NCBI GenBank assembly: GCA_905207425.1
Contig: CAJLLB010000083.1
Location: 1 to 8,745 of the forward strand
Length of the DNA stretch: 8,745 nt
Origin: an uncultured Collinsella sp.
GTDB lineage: Bacteria; Actinomycetota; Coriobacteriia; Coriobacteriales; Coriobacteriaceae
Reading direction: 5' to 3'
The translations under genes were made by a program, and so were the position numbers. The notes below the pieces were generated by a model that had not been told where the DNA came from, did no database searches, and saw only the letters and a program-made list of their open reading frames with translations. Numbering within the stretch: position 1 is the first letter of the stretch; each line of letters begins with the position of its first letter. This document shows, one piece after another, positions 1 through 8,696 of this stretch.

Positions 1-26
1 ATGGGGTGCTTGGGGCCGGCGCAGCG

Positions 27-1334
27 TCAAGCCTGAAGATGATCTTGGATAAGGTCGCAGATGGCTCGGGCGTCGTTGATGTTGATGGCTCGGGTCGCAA
101 AGCCGGCGTCGAAGGCCTGACGCGCCAGGGCTTCGTTGCAGGCAAGGGCCAACGTGTGACCGTCGACCAGGTCGAGCGAGCTCTTGCCGCGCAGACGGTC
201 GACACCCGAGCGCGCGACCACGATATTGTCGAAGCCCTCGGTCTTGTAGCCCTCGATGATCACCACGTCGACATCGTTGTAGCGCGACAGCAGCTCGCGC
301 GCGGGCATCTCGTCCTCCTCGCGCGTGTCGGCGTACTCCGCCCAGCGCGTGGCGCAGATAAGGCCCACGTGCTTGGAGCCGGCCTGGTGATGGCGCCAGG
401 TGTCCTTAGCGGGCACGTCGATATCAAAGCCGTGGTGCCCATGATGCTTGAGCGAACCCACGCGCAGACCGCGGCGGGTGAGCTCGGCGATAACCTTCTC
501 GACGAGCGTGGTCTTGCCCGAGTTTTGGTAGCCGATAAACGCGATCGCGGGGACGGCCGGTGCCGGAGCTGCGGGCGCGATGGCGACGGGTGTGCTCGCG
601 GGCGCGGCACCGTCAGCGGCCACGGCCTCAACGGCAGCGGCCTGACGCTCTGCGCGATCCCACACGCCCGAACGGCCGCCCTCCTTGTGCAGCAGGCGCA
701 CGTCGACGATCTCCATGCCGCGATCGACCGCCTTGCACATGTCGTAGATGGTTAGGCACGCGGCGCTCGCGCCGGTCAGGGCCTCCATCTCGATACCCGT
801 CTTGCCCGTCACGCCGGCCGTAACCAGTACATGAAAGCCAACCTGCCCGTCCGCGCGCGCCGGCGCCCAGCCCTCGGGCACGTCCTCGACAGGCGTCCCC
901 GCCGGAGCGATGGGCGCAATGTCGCACTTGCTCTTGGTAATGAGCAGCGGATGGCACATGGGGATGATGTCGCTCGTGCGTTTGATGGCCATGATGCCCG
1001 CCACGCGCGCGCAGGCAAGCACGTCGCCCTTTTTGGCGCGGTCCTGCAGCACCATGGCCTGCGTCTCGGGATGCATGAGGATGGTGCCCTCGGCGATGGC
1101 GATGCGATGGGTCTCGGCCTTGTCGGACACGTCGACCATGCGTACCTCGCCCTTGGCGTCCACGTGCGTCAGCTCGTCGCGACGGGCGTCACGGGCGGGC
1201 TCGGTGGCAGCGCTGGCAGACGGCTGTGCGGACGCGTCGGCGTTGCCGGTATTCGCCGCGACTGAGGCTTTGTGGGCAGACATCGCGGCCCTGCGAGCGG
1301 CCTTGGTGGCATCGGCGTACCTGCTCTTGGCCAT
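27..1334 (-). CDS. moaC-mobB: MoaC-MobB fusion: cyclic pyranopterin monophosphate synthase plus molybdopterin-guanine dinucleotide protein B
   Basis: A 435-residue cytoplasmic protein with two Mo-cofactor domains. Residues 1-53 are an Ala-rich extension of unknown role. Residues 54-225 are MoaC, which turns the MoaA product into cyclic pyranopterin monophosphate: MCHPLL at 126-131, KTGIEMEALTGAS at 178-190, YDMCKA at 197-202 and KEGGRSG at 217-223. Residues 228-262 form an Ala/Pro linker. Residues 264-435 are MobB, a P-loop protein thought to assist guanine dinucleotide attachment, with Walker A GYQNSGKTT at 268-276, KHHGH at 296-300 and IIEGYK at 359-364. The start is the ATG at 1334, because GGAGG lies 8 bases upstream; an in-frame ATG at 1379 would add 15 residues inside moaA and has no such support. 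It follows moaA by 4 bases. Domain calls are firm from motifs; joint function is inferred. Confidence 0.95.
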   Translation of the reverse strand: MAKSRYADATKAARRAAMSAHKASVAANTGNADASAQPSASAATEPARDARRDELTHVDAKGEVRMVDVSDKAETHRIAIAEGTILMHPETQAMVLQDRAKKGDVLACARVAGIMAIKRTSDIIPMCHPLLITKSKCDIAPIAPAGTPVEDVPEGWAPARADGQVGFHVLVTAGVTGKTGIEMEALTGASAACLTIYDMCKAVDRGMEIVDVRLLHKEGGRSGVWDRAERQAAAVEAVAADGAAPASTPVAIAPAAPAPAVPAIAFIGYQNSGKTTLVEKVIAELTRRGLRVGSLKHHGHHGFDIDVPAKDTWRHHQAGSKHVGLICATRWAEYADTREEDEMPARELLSRYNDVDVVIIEGYKTEGFDNIVVARSGVDRLRGKSSLDLVDGHTLALACNEALARQAFDAGFATRAININDARAICDLIQDHLQA

Positions 1335-1338
1335 ATGA

Positions 1339-2394
1339 TCATCCTCCGATTTGGGACATAAATCGTTGCGTGCCCTCAATTATCGCGTGTTCCTGCGGTT
1401 TGTGGGCCACGGCATCGCGCCAAATCGAAAGTACCTGCATATCATCACCACGGCGCAGCGCCTCACGCACCGAATACTCGGCATCGCTGAACAGGCACGG
1501 ACGCACGTTGCCATCGGCCGTCAGGCGCAGACGATTGCAGTTCGCGCAAAAATGGTTGGACATGGCGCTAATGAAGCCAACCGTTCCCGCCGCGCCCGGA
1601 AAGTGCCAATAGCGCGCAGGGCCAGCGCCGGCAGGAGCGTCGTTGATGTCGAGTGGCTCGAGCTCGCCCAGCCCCGTCGCGGCGGCCCCGGCATTGATAC
1701 GCGCCCGCAGCTCGTCGCTCGGCACGGTGTCACTCGCGTCCCACAGCTCGGGATTGAGTGTGGGCGCGTGAGGGTCTACGGCACAATGCGAGCTCGTGTG
1801 CTCGTCGCCGATGGGCATATATTCGATAAAGCGCAGGTGGATGGGGCGGTCGACGGTCAGTCGTGCGAGGGCTGCTACATCCTGGTTGAGCCGGCGCACT
1901 ACAACGCAGTTGACCTTAACGGGCTCAAAGCCCCAAGCCAGCGCCGCGTCGATGCCGGCCATGGTCTGCTCGAGCCGACCCAGGCGCGTGATCTTTCCAA
2001 ACAGCGTAGGGTCGAGCGTGTCGAGCGAGATGTTGACGCGGTTAAGCCCAGCGTCTTTGAGCTGCAGCGCCAGCTTGGGCAGCAGGGCGCCATTGGTGGT
2101 GAGCGAGATGTCCTCGATCTGCGAAATCGCGCGGATGTCACGAATGAGCGGAATGATACGGCGGCTGACCAGCGGCTCGCCACCCGTCAGGCGCACGCGG
2201 CGAATGCCCTCCCCCGCCACCAAGCGCACAAAGCGGGCGATTTCCTCGGCACTGAGTAACTCGTCGTGTGCACGGGGCGCCACGCCATCGGCCGGCATGC
2301 AGTAAATGCAGCGGAAATTGCACTTGTCGGTAACGGCAATGCGCAGGTAGTTGATATCGCGGCCAAAGCCGTCATGTTGCACGCGCCCGTCCAC
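1339..2394 (-). CDS. moaA: GTP 3',8-cyclase MoaA (radical SAM, Mo cofactor step 1)
   Basis: A 351-residue radical SAM enzyme that converts GTP to 3',8-cyclo-7,8-dihydro-GTP, the first committed step of molybdenum cofactor synthesis. Seen: the N-terminal 4Fe-4S motif CNFRCIYC (C25, C29, C32); the SAM-binding LTGGEPL at 69-75; a substrate-side cluster motif CANCNRLRL with C283, C286 and a third Cys at C300; and the C-terminal GlyGly (350-351) that the family needs for activity. Residues about 196-224 are longer than I recall for E. coli MoaA (329 residues). The start is a GTG at 2394, chosen because GGGGAGG sits just upstream and because the protein then begins a normal distance before the cluster motif. 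It is the first gene of a unit with moaC-mobB. Confidence 0.96.
   Translation of the reverse strand: MDGRVQHDGFGRDINYLRIAVTDKCNFRCIYCMPADGVAPRAHDELLSAEEIARFVRLVAGEGIRRVRLTGGEPLVSRRIIPLIRDIRAISQIEDISLTTNGALLPKLALQLKDAGLNRVNISLDTLDPTLFGKITRLGRLEQTMAGIDAALAWGFEPVKVNCVVVRRLNQDVAALARLTVDRPIHLRFIEYMPIGDEHTSSHCAVDPHAPTLNPELWDASDTVPSDELRARINAGAAATGLGELEPLDINDAPAGAGPARYWHFPGAAGTVGFISAMSNHFCANCNRLRLTADGNVRPCLFSDAEYSVREALRRGDDMQVLSIWRDAVAHKPQEHAIIEGTQRFMSQIGG
1343..1347 (-). promoter_or_regulatory. Ribosome binding site of moaC-mobB, inside the end of moaA
   Basis: GGAGG on the minus strand, 8 bases before the ATG at 1334. It lies within the last codons of moaA, whose stop is at 1339-1341, so ribosomes ending moaA can start the next gene at once. 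This site decides the shorter start for the fusion protein. Confidence 0.85.
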
Positions 2395-2399
2395 GCAGC

Positions 2400-2406
2400 C
2401 CTCCCC
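2400..2406 (-). promoter_or_regulatory. Ribosome binding site fixing the GTG start of moaA
   Basis: Minus-strand GGGGAGG with its GGAGG core ending 5 bases before the GTG at 2394. There is no ATG in frame nearby, so this purine-rich site is the main argument for the GTG start. Confidence 0.75.
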
Positions 2407-2434
2407 TCACGCGGCGTTTTATTCTTCGGAAAAC

Positions 2435-2462
2435 ATAATACCCCACGGGAAGAATGGGTCGA
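2435..2462 (-). promoter_or_regulatory. Candidate promoter of the moaA unit, with an inverted repeat around its -10
   Basis: On the minus strand TCGACC (2457-2462, 4 of 6 to TTGACA) and TATTAT (2435-2440, 5 of 6 to TATAAT) are separated by 16 bases. The predicted start of transcription near 2428 would leave a leader of about 33 bases before the GTG. A 7-base inverted repeat, ATTCTTC at 2421-2427 and GAAGAAT at 2449-2455, is centred on the -10 hexamer and could be an operator. This was found by eye; chance cannot be excluded. Confidence 0.45.
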
Positions 2463-2525
2463 CATGCGTACGACAGGACAGGTCGCTTCGAGCAAAACGG
2501 ACTTCCCAAGCCCATCCTCAACATC

Positions 2526-2592
2526 CAAACCGTCCCAAAAATCGATGATTTTCTTCAATATCGAGAAAAGCATCGATTATTGAGACGGTTTG
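2526..2592. repeat. 66-base palindromic repeat, copy A
   Basis: A near-perfect palindrome centred at 2559. The outer arms are CAAACCGTC (2526-2534) and GACGGTTTG (2584-2592). The inner arms AATCGATGATTTTCT (2540-2554) and AGAAAAGCATCGATT (2564-2578) pair with one mismatch, and three of the five positions between inner and outer arms also pair. It aligns without gaps to the copy at 3769-3834 at 47 of 66 positions. It sits 37 bases after the stop of the DUF559-type gene and upstream of the moaA promoter. Only three T follow the arm on either strand, so it is a poor intrinsic terminator. It could be an operator, a REP-like element or the end of a mobile unit. Confidence 0.85.
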
Positions 2593-2629
2593 CCTGCTCA
2601 CAATGCCCCGCAGAAGGGTCAGAACGCCC

Positions 2630-3667
2630 CTAGAGGCCACCATTCCAGTTGCGAATCACGAATTCCCGCAGGTCATTCTGCCGTTTCTGGAACACCTCGC
2701 TTCGGTCGCACTTGAGACCCATAGCGAGCGCGATGGCATTCATCGCCCGGTGCAATTGCAGCTGATGGGCAAACTGAGTCCCGGTGAGGACGATCATCCT
2801 AAAGCCCAGCGCGCTCAGCACAGTCATACGCTCCGCATCCGACGCGCTGCGCTGTTTATCAAGATGGTCCGAGCCGTTGTATTCAATCCCTGTACCGCTT
2901 GCAGGAGCATATACGTCGATCTCGAAATACCCGGCCTTTGCGAGATACTTGAACTCGTTGGGAACATTGACCCGATGGTTGAGCTCGATCTTGGCGTATC
3001 CCAGCCCGCCCTGGGAACGTTTTGCTACAACCATGATTGCGGTGGCCGTCTCCATGGGCGACCGCGCGCCATCGTGCACGCGCTTGAGCACGGCGGCCGC
3101 GCGTATAGCCCCCTGACGAGATCGGTTCTCATTGCAATAGACAATCAAGTCGGCAACGGTATACCTCTGTCCCATCTCGATATAATCGCCTGTCGACAGA
3201 TGATTCAAATGGTATCGGGCGCAGATTTCGTAGCCATATTCCAGCTGCTCGGGCTCGCTCATCCACGAACCCGCTTGGACAAAGCACATGACCTCATCAA
3301 CCACTAGAAGGCCCTCTGCCACCTCGATAAGATGGCCTGGGGGTACCGGCGCTCCAAACACGTGGCACCTAAATCCAGCCGGCGTCGAGCGCTCAAAATC
3401 AAAGTTGACGAGCGTGTCGACATGATCGAGCTCTTCTCGCGGAATACCAAGCGAAACCAGATAGTCGGTAACGATCCCAACTGCCGTTGAAGCCCTCAGC
3501 CCCTTGGCATCGAGTCCCAATTTGGGCAGGCTCGCGGTCGGTTCCGCCTCGTTAGCAAGCGAGTCCTCATCGTATAGGCTGCTTGCTCGCGAGAGCGGCT
3601 CGGACGGGCGCGCCACGTTGTGGTACAGCCAGGCAGTCTTATGGGACAGGACGATCGGCAGGTCCAT
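2630..3667 (-). CDS. AbiEi-like / DUF559-type protein with PD-(D/E)xK nuclease-like C-terminus
   Basis: A 345-residue soluble protein of unknown function. The N-terminal part (LSHKTAWLYH at 7-16) recalls the start of AbiEi-type antitoxin proteins. The middle has SPMET at 203-207, a helix with a conserved Glu. The C-terminal part (about 245-300) has the Vsr/DUF559-like pattern: EID at 249-251, IEYNG at 261-265, H268, DAER at 277-280, a hydrophobic strand and LTGTQF at 294-299. D251 and E262 would be the metal ligands; the usual third position is Asn264, so catalysis is uncertain. I recall proteins with this layout as common in Coriobacteriia (memory, unchecked). The start is the ATG at 3667, with GGAGG 4 bases upstream. 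Sampled GC is lower than in neighbours. Both sides carry copies of one palindrome. It could act in defence, as an antitoxin-like regulator, or in spreading the repeat; none is shown. Confidence 0.72.
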   Translation of the reverse strand: MDLPIVLSHKTAWLYHNVARPSEPLSRASSLYDEDSLANEAEPTASLPKLGLDAKGLRASTAVGIVTDYLVSLGIPREELDHVDTLVNFDFERSTPAGFRCHVFGAPVPPGHLIEVAEGLLVVDEVMCFVQAGSWMSEPEQLEYGYEICARYHLNHLSTGDYIEMGQRYTVADLIVYCNENRSRQGAIRAAAVLKRVHDGARSPMETATAIMVVAKRSQGGLGYAKIELNHRVNVPNEFKYLAKAGYFEIDVYAPASGTGIEYNGSDHLDKQRSASDAERMTVLSALGFRMIVLTGTQFAHQLQLHRAMNAIALAMGLKCDRSEVFQKRQNDLREFVIRNWNGGL

Positions 3668-3768
3668 GAGCCCTCCAATGGAGTCGGATAACCAACCTTA
3701 TTCCCCTGCCCACGGGTCCGCACACCTTCGTGCGCAAGAAAGCGATTCCACCCGGTCGAGTGGTAGAA

Positions 3769-3834
3769 AAACCATCACAACATTCGATGCTTTTCCCGAT
3801 TTTGGCAAAAAACGTCGAATGTTGTGATGGTTTG
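3769..3834. repeat. 66-base palindromic repeat, copy B
   Basis: The arms AAACCATCACAACATTCGA (3769-3787) and its exact reverse complement (3815-3833) form a perfect 19-bp stem. It continues inward with TTTT (3791-3794) against AAAA (3808-3811) around a centre at 3801. It is the same element as 2526-2592: same length, same central TCGATG-TTTTC and AAAA spacing, same AAACC and GGTTTG ends. It begins 101 bases before the start of the DUF559-type gene and ends about 80 bases before the MATE -35 box. Read on the minus strand the stem is followed by five T, so weak terminator activity in that direction is possible, though it would lie upstream of the gene it points to. Confidence 0.88.
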
Positions 3835-3912
3835 AGGCGAGGTGAGGAGCATGGAGGGACCAAAGCATCGTGCTCGGGGCGTGACTTTTTCGCCCCACTG
3901 CCAACATAAACC

Positions 3913-3943
3913 TTGACTCTACAATCGTTGTAGGGTTTTCACT
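3913..3943 (+). promoter_or_regulatory. MerR-type promoter and operator of the MATE-merR unit
   Basis: The -35 box TTGACT (3913-3918) is followed, after a 19-base spacer, by a poor -10, TTCACT (3938-3943). A 21-base dyad (3916-3936) fills the spacer: ACTCTACAA and TTGTAGGGT, 8 of 9 paired around TCG. A long spacer occupied by a dyad is the known hallmark of promoters untwisted by MerR-family activators, and a MerR-family gene is the second gene of this unit. Transcription would start near 3950, about 34 bases before the MATE ATG. The exact -10 is uncertain; the dyad is clear. Confidence 0.7.
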
Positions 3944-3957
3944 ACACTGGTATGTAA
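3942..3957 (+). promoter_or_regulatory. Second CTACA/TGTAA dyad at the MATE transcription start
   Basis: CTACA (3942-3946) and TGTAA (3953-3957) repeat the half-sites of the operator just upstream (CTACA 3919-3923, TGTAG 3929-3933), with a gap of 6 instead of 5 bases. The centres are about 23-24 bases apart, roughly two helical turns. It may be a second binding site for the same regulator or for another TACA/TGTA-binding repressor, or it may be chance. Confidence 0.35.
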
Positions 3958-3983
3958 ACAGACCCAGCCAGAAAGCCCCGCCC

Positions 3984-5330
3984 ATGGAACACGACCTCAC
4001 ACGCGGCAATGTCCTTAAGACCATCGCGGTCTTTGCCCTGCCCTATATGCTCTCGTACTTTTTGCAGATGCTCTACGGCATGGCCGACCTGTACATGATG
4101 GGGCAGTTTAGCGGCGCCGCCGGCATCACCGCCGTGGCAAATGGCGCTCAGACGCTCTATATGATTACCGTGGCGCTTGTGGGCCTGGCCATGGGAACGA
4201 CGGTGGTCGTCGGCCACGCCGTGGGCTCACGCCGCTTCGACCGCGCCGAGACCGCCATCGGCAACACCATCACGCTCTTTATGGGTGTCTCGGTAGTGCT
4301 GGCCGCCGTCCTGCTCGCACTGTGCCCGCAGATCGTGGCGCTCATTGGCACACCGGCCGAGGCAGTCGAAGGCACTGCCGCCTACCTGCGCATCTGCTTT
4401 ATCGGCATTCCCTTTATCGCCGCGTACAACATTCTTTCGGCCATCTTTCGCGGGCTGGGCGATTCGCGCTCGCCTATGTACGTGATTGGCGTGGCGTGCA
4501 TCATCAACATCGCGCTCGACTTTCTATTTATCGGCCACATGGGGCTCGGTCCCGTGGGCGCGGCGCTCGGCACAGTGACCGCGCAGACGGCCAGCGTTGC
4601 CCTCGCGCTCGTGTGGCTCAAGAGCCGCCGCACGAACATCCACGTTAAGCGCAGCGACCTGCGCCCGCAGCCCGAGGTGCTCGGCAGCATTCTTAAGATC
4701 GGCGTGCCTGTGGCCGTGCAGGACGGCTGCATCCAGGTGGCGTTTATGTTTATCACCGTCATCGCCAACCACCGCGGTCTGGTCGACGCCGCCGCCGTGG
4801 GCCTGGTCGAGAAGATGATCAGCTTTTTGTTCATTGTGCCGAGTTCCATGGGCGCCACCGTCAGCGCGCTCACGGCGCAAAACGCCGGCGCGGGCAAGGG
4901 CGATCGTGCGCGTCAGGTGCTCAAGGACGCCATGACCATCTCGGTGGTGTACGGCTGTCTGATCACGATACTGATGTGGCTGGTGGCACCGGCGTTTATC
5001 GGCTTTTTTGCCAAGGACGCCGCGGTGGTCACGGCCGGTACCGGCTATATGCGCAGCTACATTTTCGACGCGATTTTTGCCGGCATCCACATTTGCTTTA
5101 GCGGCTTTTTCGCTGCATACGGTAAGAGCTACATCGGCTTTGCGCACAACGTGCTGGCCGTGGCGCTCATTCGCGTGCCGGGCGCGTGGCTGTTGTCGAA
5201 TGCCTATTCCGACACGCTGTTTCCCATGGGCATCGCTTCGCCGTGCGGATCGATTCTGTCGGCGGTCATCTGTGTGGTGGCATTTACCGTGCTCAACCGG
5301 CGCGGGGCTTTTGACAAGCTGGTGGCGTAG
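3984..5330 (+). CDS. MATE-family multidrug/cation efflux transporter
   Basis: A 448-residue membrane protein of about 12 helices, the standard MATE length. It expels organic cations or drugs in exchange for Na+ or H+. Seen: the family N-terminus, a short polar stretch then LKTIAVFALPYMLSY at 11-25; the conserved segment FRGLGDSRSPM at 155-165; a second, internally similar half beginning near KIGVPVAVQDG at 238-248; and AQNAGAGKGDRAR at 298-310. A basic loop at 213-226 separates the halves. The ATG at 3984 is the first in frame and gives a normal N-terminus, although its ribosome site (AGAAAG) is weak. A MerR-family regulator follows after 77 bases, and a MerR-type operator lies upstream, so expression is probably induced by a compound sensed by that regulator. 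The substrate cannot be read from sequence. Confidence 0.93.
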   Translation: MEHDLTRGNVLKTIAVFALPYMLSYFLQMLYGMADLYMMGQFSGAAGITAVANGAQTLYMITVALVGLAMGTTVVVGHAVGSRRFDRAETAIGNTITLFMGVSVVLAAVLLALCPQIVALIGTPAEAVEGTAAYLRICFIGIPFIAAYNILSAIFRGLGDSRSPMYVIGVACIINIALDFLFIGHMGLGPVGAALGTVTAQTASVALALVWLKSRRTNIHVKRSDLRPQPEVLGSILKIGVPVAVQDGCIQVAFMFITVIANHRGLVDAAAVGLVEKMISFLFIVPSSMGATVSALTAQNAGAGKGDRARQVLKDAMTISVVYGCLITILMWLVAPAFIGFFAKDAAVVTAGTGYMRSYIFDAIFAGIHICFSGFFAAYGKSYIGFAHNVLAVALIRVPGAWLLSNAYSDTLFPMGIASPCGSILSAVICVVAFTVLNRRGAFDKLVA

Positions 5331-5393
5331 CGGATCGTTCGTGTCATACGACGGCTGCGCCGCACGACTTCAGTGCCCCTCCCCCGCCCGTTG

Positions 5394-5400
5394 AAAGGAG
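5394..5400 (+). promoter_or_regulatory. Ribosome binding site of the MerR-family regulator
   Basis: AAAGGAG, 7 bases before the ATG at 5408. The 77-base gap after the MATE stop shows no promoter or terminator that I recognise, which fits read-through from the MATE promoter. Confidence 0.8.
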
Positions 5401-5407
5401 CAGTCCC

Positions 5408-6256
5408 ATGACCGACTCGCCAACTGAACATACCGAGGGCCTGCTCCGCATTGGCGAGGTGGCGCGCCTGTTTAACCTGAGCGTGGGGACGCTACGTCAT
5501 TACGAGCAGATGGGCTTGCTGGACCCGGCGCACATCGATCCGGCAAGTGGGTACCGCTACTACGGATCGCGGCAGCTCTCCACCCTCAACACCATTAGCC
5601 ACCTGCGTGTTCTCGACTTGCCGCTCGCGCAAATCCGTGAGTTTGTGACCACGCGCGATGTGGACCTCATGCAGCGGCAGCTGGCCCAACAGCAGGAGCT
5701 CATCGAGCGCAAGCGCCGCGAGCTCGAACGCGTGTCACGCAAGATCGATAACCGGCTTGCCCTGCTTCACGATGCCCTGAACACCGAGCTCGATACCATT
5801 TGCACAATCGATGCGCCCGAGCTTCGCTGCGCCGTATTGCGCGAACGCGTCAAGCCTACCGACGCCTATGCGCTGGAGTGGCAGATTCGTCAGCTGCAGA
5901 AGGGCCAGCACGAGACCTTTGTCTTTCTGGGCAACTTGGGCGTTGGGATTAGCGCCGAGCGCCTCGCCGCCGGCGACTTTGATGGCTACGACGAGGTCTT
6001 TTTGCTGCTCGATGACACCGATGACTACGTGGGTGACGTCGAGGTGCGGCCCGCCGCGCGGTGCCTGACCATAAGCTTCCGTGGTACGCACGGGCAAGCG
6101 GGCCCGCGCTATAAGCAGCTGCTCGGCTATATGCGCGAACACGGGCTGTCCCCCGCTGGCCCCTCACGCGAGATCGCCCTCATCGACGACATCATCAGCG
6201 ACGATCCCGCGACCTACGTGACGCAGATCACAGTGCCGGTCGCCCCGTCCAAATAA
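5408..6256 (+). CDS. MerR-family transcriptional regulator, BmrR-like, with GyrI-like effector domain
   Basis: A 282-residue DNA-binding regulator. The N-terminal winged helix-turn-helix is at 12-80: LRIGEVARLFNLSVGTLRHY at 13-32, then YEQMGLLDP and the wing GYRYYGSRQL at 48-57. A charged coiled coil for dimer formation spans about 85-125. Residues 134-279 resemble the GyrI/BmrR-type drug-binding fold and end in ITVPV at 274-278. No metal-binding Cys pattern of the MerR/ZntR kind is present, so an organic ligand is more likely than a metal. Its place behind the efflux gene and the operator in the long-spacer promoter suggest that it activates that promoter when it binds a pump substrate, and so also controls itself. 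The stop codon overlaps the left arm of the downstream terminator. Confidence 0.92.
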   Translation: MTDSPTEHTEGLLRIGEVARLFNLSVGTLRHYEQMGLLDPAHIDPASGYRYYGSRQLSTLNTISHLRVLDLPLAQIREFVTTRDVDLMQRQLAQQQELIERKRRELERVSRKIDNRLALLHDALNTELDTICTIDAPELRCAVLRERVKPTDAYALEWQIRQLQKGQHETFVFLGNLGVGISAERLAAGDFDGYDEVFLLLDDTDDYVGDVEVRPAARCLTISFRGTHGQAGPRYKQLLGYMREHGLSPAGPSREIALIDDIISDDPATYVTQITVPVAPSK

Positions 6257-6301
6257 GAACCGCCCGGAAGGCAGTTCAATCATGCTTTCCGGGCGGTTCT
6301 T
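6255..6301. terminator. Bidirectional terminator between merR-type gene and ligA
   Basis: A perfect 15-bp stem, AAGAACCGCCCGGAA (6255-6269) with its reverse complement at 6287-6301, around a 17-base loop. The arms are GC-rich inside and end in TTCTT on the plus strand and TTCTTATTT on the minus strand, so it can serve both converging genes. The U-tracts are interrupted, so efficiency may be moderate. The left arm begins inside the TAA of the regulator. Confidence 0.85.
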
Positions 6302-6320
6302 CAATTTGGTTATCAATGCG

Positions 6321-8597
<2,277 letters not shown>

Positions 8598-8696
8598 TCA
8601 CCATGGCGCCGAATAACCCTTTCGAACCGCACCGAATCGGCAGTCGACGAACCGGGGCGGATCGCGCGATCAAACCATGCCCTTGCCGTTTCTAAA

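Larger units (their letters stand above)
3668..3983. other. Divergent intergenic region between the DUF559-type gene and the MATE gene
   Basis: These 316 bases hold no gene that I can support. Short reading frames here have no good ribosome site and run through the palindrome. In order it contains the leader of the minus-strand DUF559-type gene, with no clear promoter visible to me; palindrome copy B (3769-3834); a weak possible hairpin GGGGCG (3876-3881) with CGCCCC (3891-3896); and the MATE promoter and operator (3913-3957). Confidence 0.7.

Noticed and set aside
1351..2259. 302-codon open frame on the plus strand opposite moaA
   Set aside because: It lies entirely antisense to moaA, which has its three motif blocks intact, and no family is recognisable in it.
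2526..2592. Palindrome copy A as an ordinary Rho-independent terminator
   Set aside because: There is no run of T longer than three after the stem on either strand, the inner stem is AT-rich, and the same element occurs upstream of the gene, where a terminator makes little sense. Weak terminator activity is not excluded.
2603..3307. 234-codon plus-strand frame opposite the DUF559-type gene
   Set aside because: The minus-strand frame has a good ribosome site and a coherent DUF559-like C-terminus; the plus-strand frame has neither.
3681..3745. Small hairpin (GCACAC/GTGCGC around CTTC) in the leader of the DUF559-type gene
   Set aside because: The stem is about six pairs with a wobble, of a size expected by chance in GC-rich DNA; no known leader element is recognised.
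3769..3834. CRISPR array made of the two palindromes
   Set aside because: There are only two copies, 1.2 kb apart with a gene between them, diverged by nearly 30%; no regular spacers are present.
3639..4024. Short minus-strand frames (74 and 108 codons) crossing palindrome copy B
   Set aside because: They run through the palindrome, the MATE promoter or other genes and lack good ribosome sites; the peptides are translated repeat.
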